This document shows positions 32,557 to 41,580 of a DNA stretch of 64,000 nucleotides, piece by piece. Numbering within the stretch: the stretch's first letter is position 1; each line of letters begins with the position of its first letter. Position numbers and translations under genes: made by a program. The notes under the pieces were generated by a model, which saw nothing but the letters and a program-made list of their open reading frames with translations, was not told the DNA's origin and did not search any database. This DNA is from Yinghuangia soli (lineage in GTDB: Bacteria > Actinomycetota > Actinomycetes > Streptomycetales > Streptomycetaceae), in NCBI RefSeq assembly GCF_021502675.1, contig NZ_JAKFHA010000046.1:1-64000 (forward strand). The letters are read 5' to 3'.

Positions 32557-33870
32557 TCAGACGCGGCTGTGCCGACGCGGCGCCAGCAGGCCGGATGCCG
32601 CGGCGACCGCCTCGGCCAGCGGGGCCGCCTCGTCCTCGCGGAGTTGGGCGACGGTGATGCGGATGGCCGGCCCGGAGTTCAGCCGGTAGCGCTTGCCGGG
32701 GGCGACCAGCCATCCGCGGGCGAGGAGTTCGGCGACCGCGCCGACCTCGTCGCGGACCGGTACCCAGACGTTGATGCCGGACTTCCCGTGCGCGGTCACG
32801 CCGCGCGCAGCGAGTGCGTCGACGAGCCATGCGCGGCGCTGGGCGTACGTGCGCCGGGCGACTTCCACCTGGGCCGCGACATCCGGGGATGTCCAGGCGT
32901 GCGCGACCGCATGCTGCAGGGCGTGGCTGACCCAGCCGGGGCCGAGGCGCTGGCGTCCGGCGATGCGGCCGATGGTGGTCTCGTCGCCGGACGCGACCGC
33001 GCAGCGCAGGTCGGGGCCGTACGCCTTGGCGCTGGACCGCACGTACAGCCAGTGCTCGGAGCCGCCCAGCACCGACGCCAGTTCGGGGCCGGCGATGGCG
33101 TTGCCGTGGTCGTCCTCGACGACGAGGACGCCCGGATACCCGGCGAGCACCGAGCGCAGGTCGGCGGCGCGGGCCGCGGAGACTGCGGCGCCGGTCGGGT
33201 TCTGCGCGCGTGAGGTGATGACGAGTCCGCGGGCGCCTTCGCGCAGGCCGGCGGCGACCTCGTCGGGGTCGGGGCCGTCGTCGTCGATGCGTACCGGACG
33301 GGCCGTCAGGTTGAGGGCGGCGAGCAGGTCCAGGTAGTTCGCCCAGCCGGGGTCCTCGACAAGGACGGTGTCGCCGGGGCGCAGGTGGGCCATGAGCCCG
33401 CGTTCGATGGCGTCCAGCGCTCCGGAGGTGGCCACGAGGTGGTCGGCGGGCACGCCGTCCGCGGTGAACACGGCGCGGGCGGCGTCGGCGAGCGGTTCGT
33501 ACAGCGGCGGGTGGCTGTAGAGGGGACGCCAGGTCGCCGGGTCCGGGAACGCCGGATCGGGCAGCAGCGCGGCGTCGGGTTCGCCTTTGGCAAGGTGCCG
33601 GGTGCCGGGCGGAGCGGTCGGGCCGAGGGCGTTGCGCTCGGTGGCAGCGGGCCGCGGGCGGACGCGGGTGCCGGCGCGGCCGTGGGTCTCGACCGTGCCG
33701 CGGTCGCGCAGCAGCCGGTACGCGGCGGCGACGGTGTTGGCGTTGACCCCGAGTTCCGCGGCGAGTGTCCGGACCGGGGGCAGCGCATCGCCGGGTGCGA
33801 GGTCGCCGCGGCGCAGGTCGCGCTCGACGGAGGCCGCGATGTCGGCGGCGGTGCGGCCGGTCGGTGCCAC
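32557..33870 (-). CDS. MocR-family regulator (GntR HTH fused to aminotransferase), PtsJ-like
   Basis: 437-aa fusion. Winged helix at about 1-75 ('GDLAPGDALPPVRTLAAELGVNANTVAAAYRLLRDRGTVE'), then a fold-type I aminotransferase-like domain whose PLP lysine is in 'LYVRSSAKAYGPDLR'; cofactor Asp in 'VLVVEDDHGNAIAG' and 'RAQNPTGAAVS' are also typical. MocR proteins use PLP as effector, often to regulate vitamin B6 genes. It is divergent from a PNPOx-like flavoprotein, with an inverted repeat over the latter's promoter, so that gene is the probable target. Confidence 0.92.
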   Translation of the reverse strand: MAPTGRTAADIAASVERDLRRGDLAPGDALPPVRTLAAELGVNANTVAAAYRLLRDRGTVETHGRAGTRVRPRPAATERNALGPTAPPGTRHLAKGEPDAALLPDPAFPDPATWRPLYSHPPLYEPLADAARAVFTADGVPADHLVATSGALDAIERGLMAHLRPGDTVLVEDPGWANYLDLLAALNLTARPVRIDDDGPDPDEVAAGLREGARGLVITSRAQNPTGAAVSAARAADLRSVLAGYPGVLVVEDDHGNAIAGPELASVLGGSEHWLYVRSSAKAYGPDLRCAVASGDETTIGRIAGRQRLGPGWVSHALQHAVAHAWTSPDVAAQVEVARRTYAQRRAWLVDALAARGVTAHGKSGINVWVPVRDEVGAVAELLARGWLVAPGKRYRLNSGPAIRITVAQLREDEAAPLAEAVAAASGLLAPRRHSRV

Positions 33871-33901
33871 GGGCGTTCCTCCTGCGGGCGGTCGTTCCTG
33901 C

Positions 33902-33927
33902 GTTCGTGCGTGCTGTTCGTGCGTGCT
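33902..33927. repeat. Two tandem 13-bp repeats
   Basis: GTTCGTGCGTGCT occurs at 33902-33914 and 33915-33927 with a partial third copy after. Located just upstream of the MocR start, in the divergent promoter region. Confidence 0.8.
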
Positions 33928-34015
33928 GTTCGCGCCTGTGGTTCATGCGTGAGTGGACGTCCGACCACGCACGCTACGCCACCACAGGCCCGCGGACCCC
34001 GGCCGGGATTCGCCG

Positions 34016-34078
34016 TTGACAGCACTCCCCGCTCTGCATTTATTGTACTACCGCGAAGACACGATTGAACTAGTACAA
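34016..34078 (+). promoter_or_regulatory. Promoter and candidate MocR operator
   Basis: A consensus TTGACA (34016-34021) is followed, 17 bases on, by TTTATT (34039-34044) as -35/-10. The inverted repeat TTGTACTA (34043-34050) / TAGTACAA (34071-34078) overlaps the -10 edge and the start-site region, as expected for a MocR site controlling the flavoprotein gene at 34092. Confidence 0.75.
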
Positions 34079-34091
34079 AGAAGGTCCCGCC

Positions 34092-34778
34092 ATGACCGTC
34101 GCTCCCGAGGCCCCTCCCGTCTACGCCCGCACCGAGGCCACCACGCCCACCCGCGCCCGCGACCGCATGCGCTACGACGCCGATGTGGTCCACGCGATCC
34201 TCGACGAGGCGTTCCTTGCGCACATCTCGTTCACCGCCTTCGGGCAGCCGCACATCCTGCCGCTGGCCTTCGGCCGTGACGGCAGCCGCGTGTACGTGCA
34301 CGTCTCCAGCGGTTCGCACCTCGCCACGGCGGTCCGCAAGGCCGGCGACGAGGGGCTCCCGGTCTCGTTCGCGGTCACGCACGCCGACGCGCTCGTCCTG
34401 GCCCGCTCGGCGATGCACCACTCGCTGAACTTCCGCTGCGTCATCGCGCACGGCCCGCTGCGCCGCGTCACCGAGCCGGACGAGCTCGTGCGCGGCTGGT
34501 CGGTCCTGCTCGACCACTTGGTGCCGGGGCGCTCCGCGGACACGCGTCCGCCGAACCGCAAGGAGGCGGCGCAGACCGGCCTGTTCGCCCTCGAACTCGT
34601 CGAGGTCGCGGCCAAGGTCCGCACCCACGGCCTCTCCGAGGACGAGGCCGACCTCGGCCTCGACCACTGGGCAGGCGTCGTCCCGCTCCGCGTGGTGGCC
34701 GGCACTCCCGAGGCGGACGCCGGGGTCTCCCCCGAGCTTCCGGCATACCTGGCCGCGTGGACGGCCGAGCACTCATGA
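34092..34778 (+). CDS. PNPOx-like split-barrel flavoprotein (NimA-type)
   Basis: 228-aa FMN-binding split-barrel protein of the pyridoxamine 5'-phosphate oxidase-like/nitroimidazole-resistance family. Signatures are 'ILDEAFLAHISFTAFGQPHILPLAFGRDGSRVYVHVS', 'HHSLNFRCVIAHGPLRRV', and the C-terminal 'ETKVRTH'-like 'VAAKVRTHGLSED'. AAGAAGG precedes the ATG. The neighbouring MocR regulator suggests a link to vitamin B6 status or PLP damage rather than drug resistance. Monocistronic. Confidence 0.88.
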   Translation: MTVAPEAPPVYARTEATTPTRARDRMRYDADVVHAILDEAFLAHISFTAFGQPHILPLAFGRDGSRVYVHVSSGSHLATAVRKAGDEGLPVSFAVTHADALVLARSAMHHSLNFRCVIAHGPLRRVTEPDELVRGWSVLLDHLVPGRSADTRPPNRKEAAQTGLFALELVEVAAKVRTHGLSEDEADLGLDHWAGVVPLRVVAGTPEADAGVSPELPAYLAAWTAEHS

Positions 34779-34813
34779 CCGGCACCGGCCGCCCCGGCGA
34801 ATGCCTGACCGCC

Positions 34814-34819
34814 TAGCCT
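34814..34819 (+). promoter_or_regulatory. TAGCCT -10 box for leaderless GNAT mRNA
   Basis: TAGCCT ends six bases before the ATG at 34826, which puts the transcription start on the start codon. It supports that ATG over the GTG at 34820. Confidence 0.55.
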
Positions 34820-34825
34820 GTGGAA

Positions 34826-35290
34826 ATGACCGTTTTCCGGGCGGCCGGTCCCGACGACCTCGACGGCATCATGCACCTGTACCGCCAACTCCAGCCCGGG
34901 GACCCGGTATTGGACGACGGCTCGGACACGGCGACCTTCGCCGTCATCCTCGGCACCCCGGGGCTGACCCTGTTCGTGCTGGAGGACGAAGACGCGGCGC
35001 GACTGGTCGCGACCACCTACCTCAACGTCATCCCGAACCTGTCCCGCTCGGCCCGGCCGTACGCAGTCGTCGAGAACGTCGTGGTCGACGAGGCGCTGCG
35101 CGGCACCGGGCTCGGCCGGCGCATCATGGCCGGCACCCTCCAGGCCGCCTGGGACGCAGGCTGCTACAAGGCAATGCTGCTGACCGGTTCGCACGACCCG
35201 TCGACCCACGCGTTCTATCGGGCCTGCGGATTCTCTGCGGACGCCAAGACGGCCTACCTCGCCCGTCCCCCGGCGGCCGCCGCGCGCTGA
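34826..35290 (+). CDS. GNAT-family N-acetyltransferase
   Basis: 154-aa acyltransferase. Acetyl-CoA-binding motif A is 'VVENVVVDEALRGTGLGRRIMAGTL' (R-x-x-G-x-G), motif B is 'CYKAMLLTGSHDPSTHAFYRACGF'. This last 'FYRACGF' segment is characteristic of small-molecule or antibiotic acetyltransferases. A leaderless-type -10 box points to the ATG at 34826. Substrate unknown. Confidence 0.92.
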   Translation: MTVFRAAGPDDLDGIMHLYRQLQPGDPVLDDGSDTATFAVILGTPGLTLFVLEDEDAARLVATTYLNVIPNLSRSARPYAVVENVVVDEALRGTGLGRRIMAGTLQAAWDAGCYKAMLLTGSHDPSTHAFYRACGFSADAKTAYLARPPAAAAR

Positions 35291-35350
35291 CCGGGGCACC
35301 GATTGCCGTGTCCCGCACGAAGTCGTCGGCGTACCAAGCCGTGGGGCGGG

Positions 35351-37099
35351 TCAGCCGGTCGACGGTTGGGGCGGGGCGACCTTGATGCCCTTGCGTACGA
35401 CGTCCAGCACGCCGGCCGCGGGCGCCTCGGTGTCCTTGTCGAGGGCGGTGACCACCAGGGGGAACACCTGCTTGTTGCGATCCGGGAATGGATTGTCGAC
35501 CACGATGATCTGCACGGACTTGCTGCGCACGATGCCGTTGCCGTCCGGCTTCTTCATCCGGATCTCCACCATCAGCCACATCGCGCGTTTGCCGTCGACC
35601 GTGACGGGTTCGTTCCGGACGGTGCGGATCAGGGTGAAGTCCGGGTTGTCGCTTGCCTCGTCGAGCAGGTCGCGGGCGGCCTTCTCGATGCTGTCCCCGC
35701 GGAGCGTGTGGATCGCGACCTCGCCGAGGAAGCAGCCTATGTCCCGCTTGTCGGACGGGCAGGGGTACGCGCCCGTGGTCTGGTGCCCGGGCGCCGTGCC
35801 GGAGAGGTCGGACCAGCCCTTGAGGCGCGGCACGCTGATGCCGGTGCGCGGGTCGGTGACCACGCCGTCGACCGCCGTGCCGGAGCCGTCGTCTGCGGCG
35901 CGGTCCGCGAGCACGACACCCAGGCCGGCGAGGAGCGCGACCGCGACCACCGAGGCCGCGATGATCCAGGCTCGGCGCCGCGTGGACCGCGGCCGGGGCG
36001 GCGGCGCAGGGGCGGCCGGAGGCACCGGAGGCGGGGGCACGTGGAGCGGCATGTGGGGCGCCGTCTGGACCGACACCCCATGCGGAGTCTGATGCGGGGT
36101 CGGAGGCGGTGTCGCCTGCGGAGTCTGATGCGGGAACGGCGGTGGGGCCGTGACCGGGCCGGGATCGCCGAGCAGGGCAAGTGCCTCCGCGATACTCGGC
36201 CGGTTCTCCGGCTTCTTCATGAGCAGCCCGACGATCAGCCGGGCCAGCGCGGGATCCCCGCGCCGGAGCGGCGGCGGGTCGTGCAGGACGACCGCGGTCA
36301 GCGTCCCGGTCGCGGTCTCGCGGCGGAACGGCGAGACGCCCTCCAGCGCTTCGTACAGGGTCACGCCCAGCGAGAACAGGTCGCTCGCGCCGTCGTCCTG
36401 GTCCCCGTCGAGCCGCTCAGGTGCCATGTACGCGACGGACCCGACAATGCCGCCGCTGGTCGTGAGCCTGGTGTCGGTCTCGTGGACCGCGATCCCGAAG
36501 TCGGCGAGGAGGATCTGCCCCTGGGCGGTCACCATGACGTTGGCGGGCTTGAGGTCGCGGTGGACGACGCCGGTCGCGTGCGCGGCCTGGAGTGCGCCGA
36601 GGAGCGCGCGGGCGATTCCGGTGACCCGCGGCGCGGGCAACGGGCCTTCCGAGGCGAGGATTTCGGCCAGTGACCGGCCGACGACCAGGCGCATGACGAT
36701 CCACGGGACGCCTTCTTCGACCACCACGTCGTGGACGGCGACGATGTGCGGATGGTCGCGGAGCCGGGCCGCATTGCGCGCTTCACGTACCGCACGGGCC
36801 ACGAGGTCCGCACGGACGGTCGCGGAGTCGGACCCGGGCTCGTCCGCATCGGAGTCGTGCGGCAGCCCGACTTCCTTGACCGCGACCTCGACGCCCAACA
36901 CGGAGTCGTACGCCCGCCACACGCGCCCGAAGCCGCCGGCTCCGAGCGGGGCGACGAGGCCGTAGCGCCCGCCGATGACCCGCTGCGGCTGTGCCGGTCC
37001 CTGTTCCTGCGTGCGGTGACCTGGTTCTTGCGTGTGGCGCCCTGCCGACAAATCCCTCAGCCCCCGTGGCTGGCCGTTCTTCCGGGCGTCTCCCGGCAC
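35351..37099 (-). CDS. Membrane Ser/Thr protein kinase (PknB class)
   Basis: 582-aa Hanks-type kinase. Glycine loop 'LGAGGFGRVWRAYD', Lys in 'EVAVKEVGL', catalytic 'VVHRDLKPANVMV', and 'LADFGIA' with activation segment 'TTSGGIVGSVAYMAPERL' are all intact (about 45-305). A Pro/His/Gln-rich juxtamembrane linker (about 315-385) and one transmembrane helix ('IIAASVVAVALLAGLGVVLA') lead to an extracellular domain of about 175 residues with two Cys ('YPCPSDKRDIGCFLGE'). There are no PASTA repeats, so the sensed signal differs from PknB proper. Monocistronic. Confidence 0.93.
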   Translation of the reverse strand: MPGDARKNGQPRGLRDLSAGRHTQEPGHRTQEQGPAQPQRVIGGRYGLVAPLGAGGFGRVWRAYDSVLGVEVAVKEVGLPHDSDADEPGSDSATVRADLVARAVREARNAARLRDHPHIVAVHDVVVEEGVPWIVMRLVVGRSLAEILASEGPLPAPRVTGIARALLGALQAAHATGVVHRDLKPANVMVTAQGQILLADFGIAVHETDTRLTTSGGIVGSVAYMAPERLDGDQDDGASDLFSLGVTLYEALEGVSPFRRETATGTLTAVVLHDPPPLRRGDPALARLIVGLLMKKPENRPSIAEALALLGDPGPVTAPPPFPHQTPQATPPPTPHQTPHGVSVQTAPHMPLHVPPPPVPPAAPAPPPRPRSTRRRAWIIAASVVAVALLAGLGVVLADRAADDGSGTAVDGVVTDPRTGISVPRLKGWSDLSGTAPGHQTTGAYPCPSDKRDIGCFLGEVAIHTLRGDSIEKAARDLLDEASDNPDFTLIRTVRNEPVTVDGKRAMWLMVEIRMKKPDGNGIVRSKSVQIIVVDNPFPDRNKQVFPLVVTALDKDTEAPAAGVLDVVRKGIKVAPPQPSTG

Positions 37100-37197
37100 C
37101 GACCGGATTCAGAGCGTACGGACCCGCCCGGCCGGGATCAACGTGACCTGGCCCCGGCCGCGTTGCCGGGCTACGTTGCGGCCCCGGACGGGCGGAC

Positions 37198-37950
37198 TCA
37201 GGCGTTGCGCGGGCGGTCGGCGCGGGGCGCCGCCGGATCCCCGGCCTTGGCCTGTTCGGCGTGCGCGAGCATGCGCTTGAGCAGGGCGTCCAGGACGTCG
37301 CGGTCGTCGGGGCCGAGCGGTGCGACGAGGTCGGTCTCGGCGGCGCTCATCAGGTGCATCGCGGATTCCCACCGGGTGCGGCCGAGGTCGGTCATCTCGA
37401 CGTCGACGCGGCGGCGGTCCTCGGTGCTGCGGATGCGCCGGATCAGGCCGGCCTCCTCCAGCGTGTCGAGGCGGCCGGTCATGCCTGCCGGGGAGACGAG
37501 GAGTTCGGCGGCGAGTTCGGACGGGGTGGCGCGTCCGGTGCCGGCTGCCCGGCCCGGCGGGCGGCGCGCGGCGAGGCGGTGGAGGGTCTCGAACTCGAAG
37601 TCCTGCAGACCGACTTCGGCAAGCGAGTGACGCTTGGCCTGGGCGACGTGCTTCACCAGGAACTGCATGCGCGTGACGATGCCCTCGACCCGCTCGTCGA
37701 ACGGCGCCCGGCCGCGCCAGCGTGCGATGTGGCGGTCGACGGAGTCCTCGGCGGGGTCGGCGCCGGGTCCGGTGGCGGGTCCGGTGACGCGTGACGCCTG
37801 ACCGGACGCATCGGACGCATCGGACGCCGACGCGTCGGCCCCGTCGCCCGCGCCGGGACCCGTCGGGCCGGGCGCGGTGCGGCCTTTGCGCGCAGGGGCG
37901 TTCCCCGCAGGGGTAACGCGCTGCGGGGACTTCTGCTGCCGGGGTGCCAT
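37198..37950 (-). CDS. MarR-family transcriptional regulator
   Basis: 250-aa MarR protein, long because of a disordered N-terminus (about 85 residues rich in Ala, Gly, Pro, Ser, Asp with 'DASDASDASG'-like repeats). The winged helix is 'ATPSELAAELLVSPAGMTGRLDTLEEAGLIRRIRSTEDRRRVDVEMTDLG'. Start 37950 or in-frame 37959. It is divergent from an MFS transporter, with repeated and inverted elements over the short intergenic region, so it very probably represses that transporter. Confidence 0.9.
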   Translation of the reverse strand: MAPRQQKSPQRVTPAGNAPARKGRTAPGPTGPGAGDGADASASDASDASGQASRVTGPATGPGADPAEDSVDRHIARWRGRAPFDERVEGIVTRMQFLVKHVAQAKRHSLAEVGLQDFEFETLHRLAARRPPGRAAGTGRATPSELAAELLVSPAGMTGRLDTLEEAGLIRRIRSTEDRRRVDVEMTDLGRTRWESAMHLMSAAETDLVAPLGPDDRDVLDALLKRMLAHAEQAKAGDPAAPRADRPRNA

Positions 37951-37967
37951 GTCCCGCATTATGCTAC

Positions 37968-38009
37968 GCCAGCGAGTATTTCGTTGACGAATGATTCGCC
38001 AGCGAAATA
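37968..38009. promoter_or_regulatory. Candidate MarR operator in divergent region
   Basis: GCCAGCGA is repeated at 37968 and 37998 (30 bases apart), and TATTTCG (37977-37983) is inverted as CGAAATA (38003-38009). The segment is AT-richer than its surroundings and lies between MarR and MFS starts. Confidence 0.6.
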
Positions 38010-38020
38010 CATTGCCCGGC

Positions 38021-39505
38021 ATGATGCCTCCGGTGCACCGCCTCCTGATCGGTCGCACGGTCGCCGCCCTCGCGACCGCACTGATCCCGACCACGCTGAT
38101 CCTCGCCGTCCTGCGCACCGGCACCCCGACCGACCTCGGGATCGTCCTGGCCTGCGAGTTGGTGCCGATGCTGATGCTGCTCCCGGTGGCCGGCGTGGCC
38201 GCGGACCGCTTCCGAGCCGGGCGCGTCGTCCTGGCTGCGGACCTCGTACGGGCCGCCGCGCAGTTCGGCATCGGCGCCGAACTGCTCGCCGGCAGCGGGC
38301 GTATCCCCCTGCTGGCCGGGCTGGCCGCGGTGACCGGCGCGGCGATCGCGTTCGGGATGCCGGCGGTACGCACCCTGGTCGCGGGCTGCGTCGCCGAACC
38401 GGACCGGCTGCGGACGAACGCCCGGCTGAACGTCGCGCAGGGCCTCGCCCAGATCACCGGCCCGGCCGCGGCAGGCGGGCTGATGCTGGCCATCGGGCCG
38501 GGGTGGTCCTCGATGCTGACGGGGCTTCTGTTCATGGGCTCGGCTGCGACGTTGGGGAGCCTGCAGCCCCGGCGGCGGGCGACCTCCGAAGCGGGCCCGA
38601 CGGAGGTTAGGGGGGCGAAGGGGTCGAGGAAGGCGATGGACGGCACGGCGGCGGCAGGTGCGGCGGACGCGGCCGAGTCGGCGGACGTCGCAGGCACCGC
38701 GGGCACCGCGGAACCTGCGGATACTGCGGACAACGGCGCAGACACCGCCAAGCGTCGGCATTGGCGGGCCGACCTCCGCGACGGATGGGCCGAAGCCCGC
38801 CGGCACCCGTGGTTCCTCACCAACGTCGCGGGCCACGGGGTGTGGCACCTGGCCGCGGGCTTCCTGCTGACGCTCGGCCCGGCGATCGCGGTCGACCACC
38901 TCGGCGGGGAGACCGCGTGGGTGGTCATCGCCCAGCTGGGTGCGGTGGGAATGGTGGCCGGCGCCTTCGCGGCGGCCCGCCTGCCGATCCGCCGGCCGGC
39001 GGTCGCGGTGGCCGTGGGTGCATCGGCTTACGCGATCCCGCTGGTCGCGTTCGCGGTGCATGCGCCGGTGGCGGTGGTGACCGCGGCGTACTTCGCGGCG
39101 ATGTTCGGGCTGGGAGTGCTGAGTCCGCTGTGGGAGACCATGATGCAGAACCGCATCCCGGCGGAGGCTCTGGGCCGGGTGGGGTCGTTCGATGCGCTGA
39201 TCTCGTTCGCGGCCCGGCCGGTCGGCCTCGCGGTGGCCGCGCCCGTGGCGGCGGTGATCGGCACCAGCGCGCCGCTCCTGATCGCCGCGGCACTCGTGGC
39301 CGCGGCGAACCTCGCGATCCTGCTGCTGCCCGATGCGCTCACCGCACCGATCGGGACAGCGGAGGAGTACCCGTCGACCGACACGGCGGAGGCAACCGAG
39401 GCGACCGAGGCAATCGACGAACCGCATGCCGCCGACGCGAACGACGCGGCCGAGGCCGACGGCGGCCTCGGCTCCGTCACACCGCCGCAGGCAGCGTCAC
39501 GGTGA
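38021..39505 (+). CDS. Major facilitator superfamily transporter
   Basis: 494-aa membrane protein of the MFS drug-efflux type with about 12 helices ('LLIGRTVAALATALIPTTLILAVL', 'LACELVPMLMLLPVAGVAADRFRAGRVVLAADLVR', the latter containing the loop 2-3 motif G-x-x-A-D-R). The central loop (about 195-255) is unusually long and Ala/Thr/Asp-rich, and the C-terminus has 'ATEATEA' repeats. The in-frame start at 37991 would cover the operator, so ATG 38021 is preferred. Its last 29 bases overlap the convergent kinase gene. Probably controlled by MarR. Confidence 0.88.
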   Translation: MMPPVHRLLIGRTVAALATALIPTTLILAVLRTGTPTDLGIVLACELVPMLMLLPVAGVAADRFRAGRVVLAADLVRAAAQFGIGAELLAGSGRIPLLAGLAAVTGAAIAFGMPAVRTLVAGCVAEPDRLRTNARLNVAQGLAQITGPAAAGGLMLAIGPGWSSMLTGLLFMGSAATLGSLQPRRRATSEAGPTEVRGAKGSRKAMDGTAAAGAADAAESADVAGTAGTAEPADTADNGADTAKRRHWRADLRDGWAEARRHPWFLTNVAGHGVWHLAAGFLLTLGPAIAVDHLGGETAWVVIAQLGAVGMVAGAFAAARLPIRRPAVAVAVGASAYAIPLVAFAVHAPVAVVTAAYFAAMFGLGVLSPLWETMMQNRIPAEALGRVGSFDALISFAARPVGLAVAAPVAAVIGTSAPLLIAAALVAAANLAILLLPDALTAPIGTAEEYPSTDTAEATEATEAIDEPHAADANDAAEADGGLGSVTPPQAASR

Positions 39506-40796
39506 CCACCAGCCCGCCCGACTCCCGGGGTTCGGCCCGGACGTCGCCGCCGTGCGCCCGGGCCACCGCCCGCACGATCGACAACCCGAGCCCCGCGCCC
39601 GGGGCCGCGGAGAGCCGGTCCGCACCGAGCCTGCGGAACGGTTCGAACAGCGTGGGGATGTCGTACGGAGCCACCACCGGCCCGGTGTTGCTCACCTCCA
39701 GGACGACCGTTCCGGGTACGTCGCCCGGTCCGCAGGCCACCCGGACCCAGCCGCCGTTCGGCGTGTTGTGGCGGACACCGTTCTCGACCAGGTTCTGCAC
39801 GAGGCGTTCGAGCAGCACCGGGTTTCCGGTGGTGGGTGCCTCGTCGGCAGCCGTCACCACCTTGACCTCGGCAGCGCTCTCGCTGTCGGCGGCATCCGCG
39901 AGGTCGGCCACATGTTCGACGACGTCGGCGAGGTCGACGTACGCCTGTTCCAGCACCTCGGCCTCCGAGCGGGCCAGCAGCAGGAGTCCGTCGATCAGGC
40001 GTTCGTGCCTGGCATTGATGTCGAGCAGCGTGGTGCCGAGCTGCCGGACCTCGACGGATGCCTCTGCCCCGCGTACCGCGACCTCGAGGAGCGCCTTGTT
40101 GAGCGAGAGCGGTGTCCGCAGCTCGTGCGACGCGTTGGCGATGAACCGCCGCTGGCCGTCGAACGCGTGGTCGAGCCGGGCCAGCATGACGTCGAACGTG
40201 TCGGCGAGCACCTTCACTTCGTCCGCGGGCCCGGGCAGGGCGATGCGCTCGTGCAGGCCGCGGTCCGCGGCCGGGGCGTCCGCGATCCGGCGCGCGGTCT
40301 CGGTGACGCGGTGCAGCGGTTGCAGGACCCGTCCGGCGATCAGCCAGCCGAGCGCTCCGGAGATCGCGCCGACGACGCCCAGGGCGATGGCGCCTTGGGT
40401 GAGCAAGGAGCCCATGACGTCGTTCTGGGCCTGCTCGGCGTAGTGCTGGTTGGTCACCGCACCCGGCGGTGCGCCTCCGGGCGGATCGTCGCGCGGGCGG
40501 TCGCCTTCGTTCAGGGTGACGGCTTCGGGCGGCAGCGGGCGGCCGTCCGGGGCGACGCCGGAGATCATCTTGCTGTCGCCGGGCGGGCTGTCGAACTGCT
40601 GGGAGACCAGGACGTACGTCAGGCCCAGCAGCAGGACGCCGGCCAGCATGAACAGGCCGCCGTACACGAGTGTGAGGCGGGCCCGGAGGCTGAGGGGCCG
40701 ACGCCTGCGGGCCGGCGCGGAGGCGGCGGCCGCGGCGACCGCGGAAGGGATGGCGGTGGCACTGGCGGTGGGCGTAGGCGTGGGAGCGGCGGTCAC
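39477..40796 (-). CDS. OmpR-type sensor histidine kinase
   Basis: 439-aa kinase. First helix 'LVYGGLFMLAGVLLLGLTYVLV', extracytoplasmic domain of about 95 residues, second helix 'LLTQGAIALGVVGAISGALGWLIAG', HAMP ('RVLQPLHRVTETARRIAD'), HisKA with His224 ('FIANASHELRTPLSLN'), and HATPase ('LLERLVQNLVENGVRHN', 'GAGLGLSIVRAVARAHGGDV'). It overlaps the response regulator gene by four bases. The pair is divergent from the efflux operon at 41.6-45.5 kb. Its 3' end overlaps the MFS gene tail-to-tail. Confidence 0.94.
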   Translation of the reverse strand: MTAAPTPTPTASATAIPSAVAAAAASAPARRRRPLSLRARLTLVYGGLFMLAGVLLLGLTYVLVSQQFDSPPGDSKMISGVAPDGRPLPPEAVTLNEGDRPRDDPPGGAPPGAVTNQHYAEQAQNDVMGSLLTQGAIALGVVGAISGALGWLIAGRVLQPLHRVTETARRIADAPAADRGLHERIALPGPADEVKVLADTFDVMLARLDHAFDGQRRFIANASHELRTPLSLNKALLEVAVRGAEASVEVRQLGTTLLDINARHERLIDGLLLLARSEAEVLEQAYVDLADVVEHVADLADAADSESAAEVKVVTAADEAPTTGNPVLLERLVQNLVENGVRHNTPNGGWVRVACGPGDVPGTVVLEVSNTGPVVAPYDIPTLFEPFRRLGADRLSAAPGAGLGLSIVRAVARAHGGDVRAEPRESGGLVVTVTLPAAV

Positions 40797-41455
40797 GGTA
40801 TCCGGTACCCCACTCCCGGCTCGGTGTGCACGACCGCCGGTTCGCCCAGCTTGCGGCGCAGTTTGAGGATGGCGATGCGGACCGCATTGGTGAAGGGGTC
40901 GGCGTTCTCGTCCCAGGCCTTCTCCAGCAGGTGCTCGGCGGAGACGGCCGCGCCGTCCGCGCGGAGCAGTTCGGCGAGGACCGCGAACTCCTTGCGGGAG
41001 AGCGGGACGTAGCGGCCGTCGCGGTAGACCTCGCGGCGGTGCGGGTCGAGCCGGATCCCGGCACGCTGGAGCACCGGCGGGGCGCTGGGCCCGCCGCGGC
41101 GGCCGAGCGCGACCACGCGGGCGGCCAGCTCCGGGAACGCGAACGGCTTGGGCAGGTAGTCGTCCGCGCCCAGCGCGAAGCCGGCCACCCGGTCGTCGAT
41201 CTCGCCCGCGGCGGTCAGCATGAGCACGCGGGCCGGTGCACCCTCGGCGGTGAGCCGCCGGCAGACCTCGTCGCCGTGCACGACCGGCAGGTCGCGGTCC
41301 AGCACCACCACGTCGTAGTCGTTGACGCCGACCCGCTCGAGTGCGGCCGCCCCGTCATGGACGACGTCGACCGCATGCGCGTCGCCGCGCAGCCACTTGG
41401 CCACGGCATCGGCCAGCAGCACTTCGTCCTCCACCACCAGAATGCGCATCCGCAC
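40793..41455 (-). CDS. OmpR/PhoB-family response regulator
   Basis: 220-aa regulator. Receiver with E9/D10, phosphoacceptor D53 ('VVVLDRDLPVVHGDEV') and Lys in 'DYLPKPFAF'. The C-terminal winged helix has 'REVYRDGRYVPLSRKEFAVLAELLRADG' and 'TNAVRIAILKLRRKLGEPAVVHTEPGVGYRI'. The start may be 41455 or the second Met at 41449. It is coupled to the kinase and lies divergent from the lipoprotein/MacB-like operon, its likely target. Confidence 0.94.
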   Translation of the reverse strand: MRMRILVVEDEVLLADAVAKWLRGDAHAVDVVHDGAAALERVGVNDYDVVVLDRDLPVVHGDEVCRRLTAEGAPARVLMLTAAGEIDDRVAGFALGADDYLPKPFAFPELAARVVALGRRGGPSAPPVLQRAGIRLDPHRREVYRDGRYVPLSRKEFAVLAELLRADGAAVSAEHLLEKAWDENADPFTNAVRIAILKLRRKLGEPAVVHTEPGVGYRIP

Positions 41456-41580
41456 ATCGTGGCCTGCGGGGGTGTTTCCCGGGCGTTAACGCTTTCGGAA
41501 ACGGCCGGGATATGCGGCCTCGGCTCGAATGCGGGGCAGCGGCCGGCAGGTGTCCGGCCCGGAGGAGGACGACGGCTGCC

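Noticed and set aside
29939-33946. 1335-codon open frame on the minus strand, with other giant antisense frames (10442-13891, 54789-57779, 42719-45538, 17176-20052)
   Set aside because: They run antisense to well-supported genes, are Arg/Pro/Gly-rich and motif-free, and arise because stops are rare in such GC-rich DNA.
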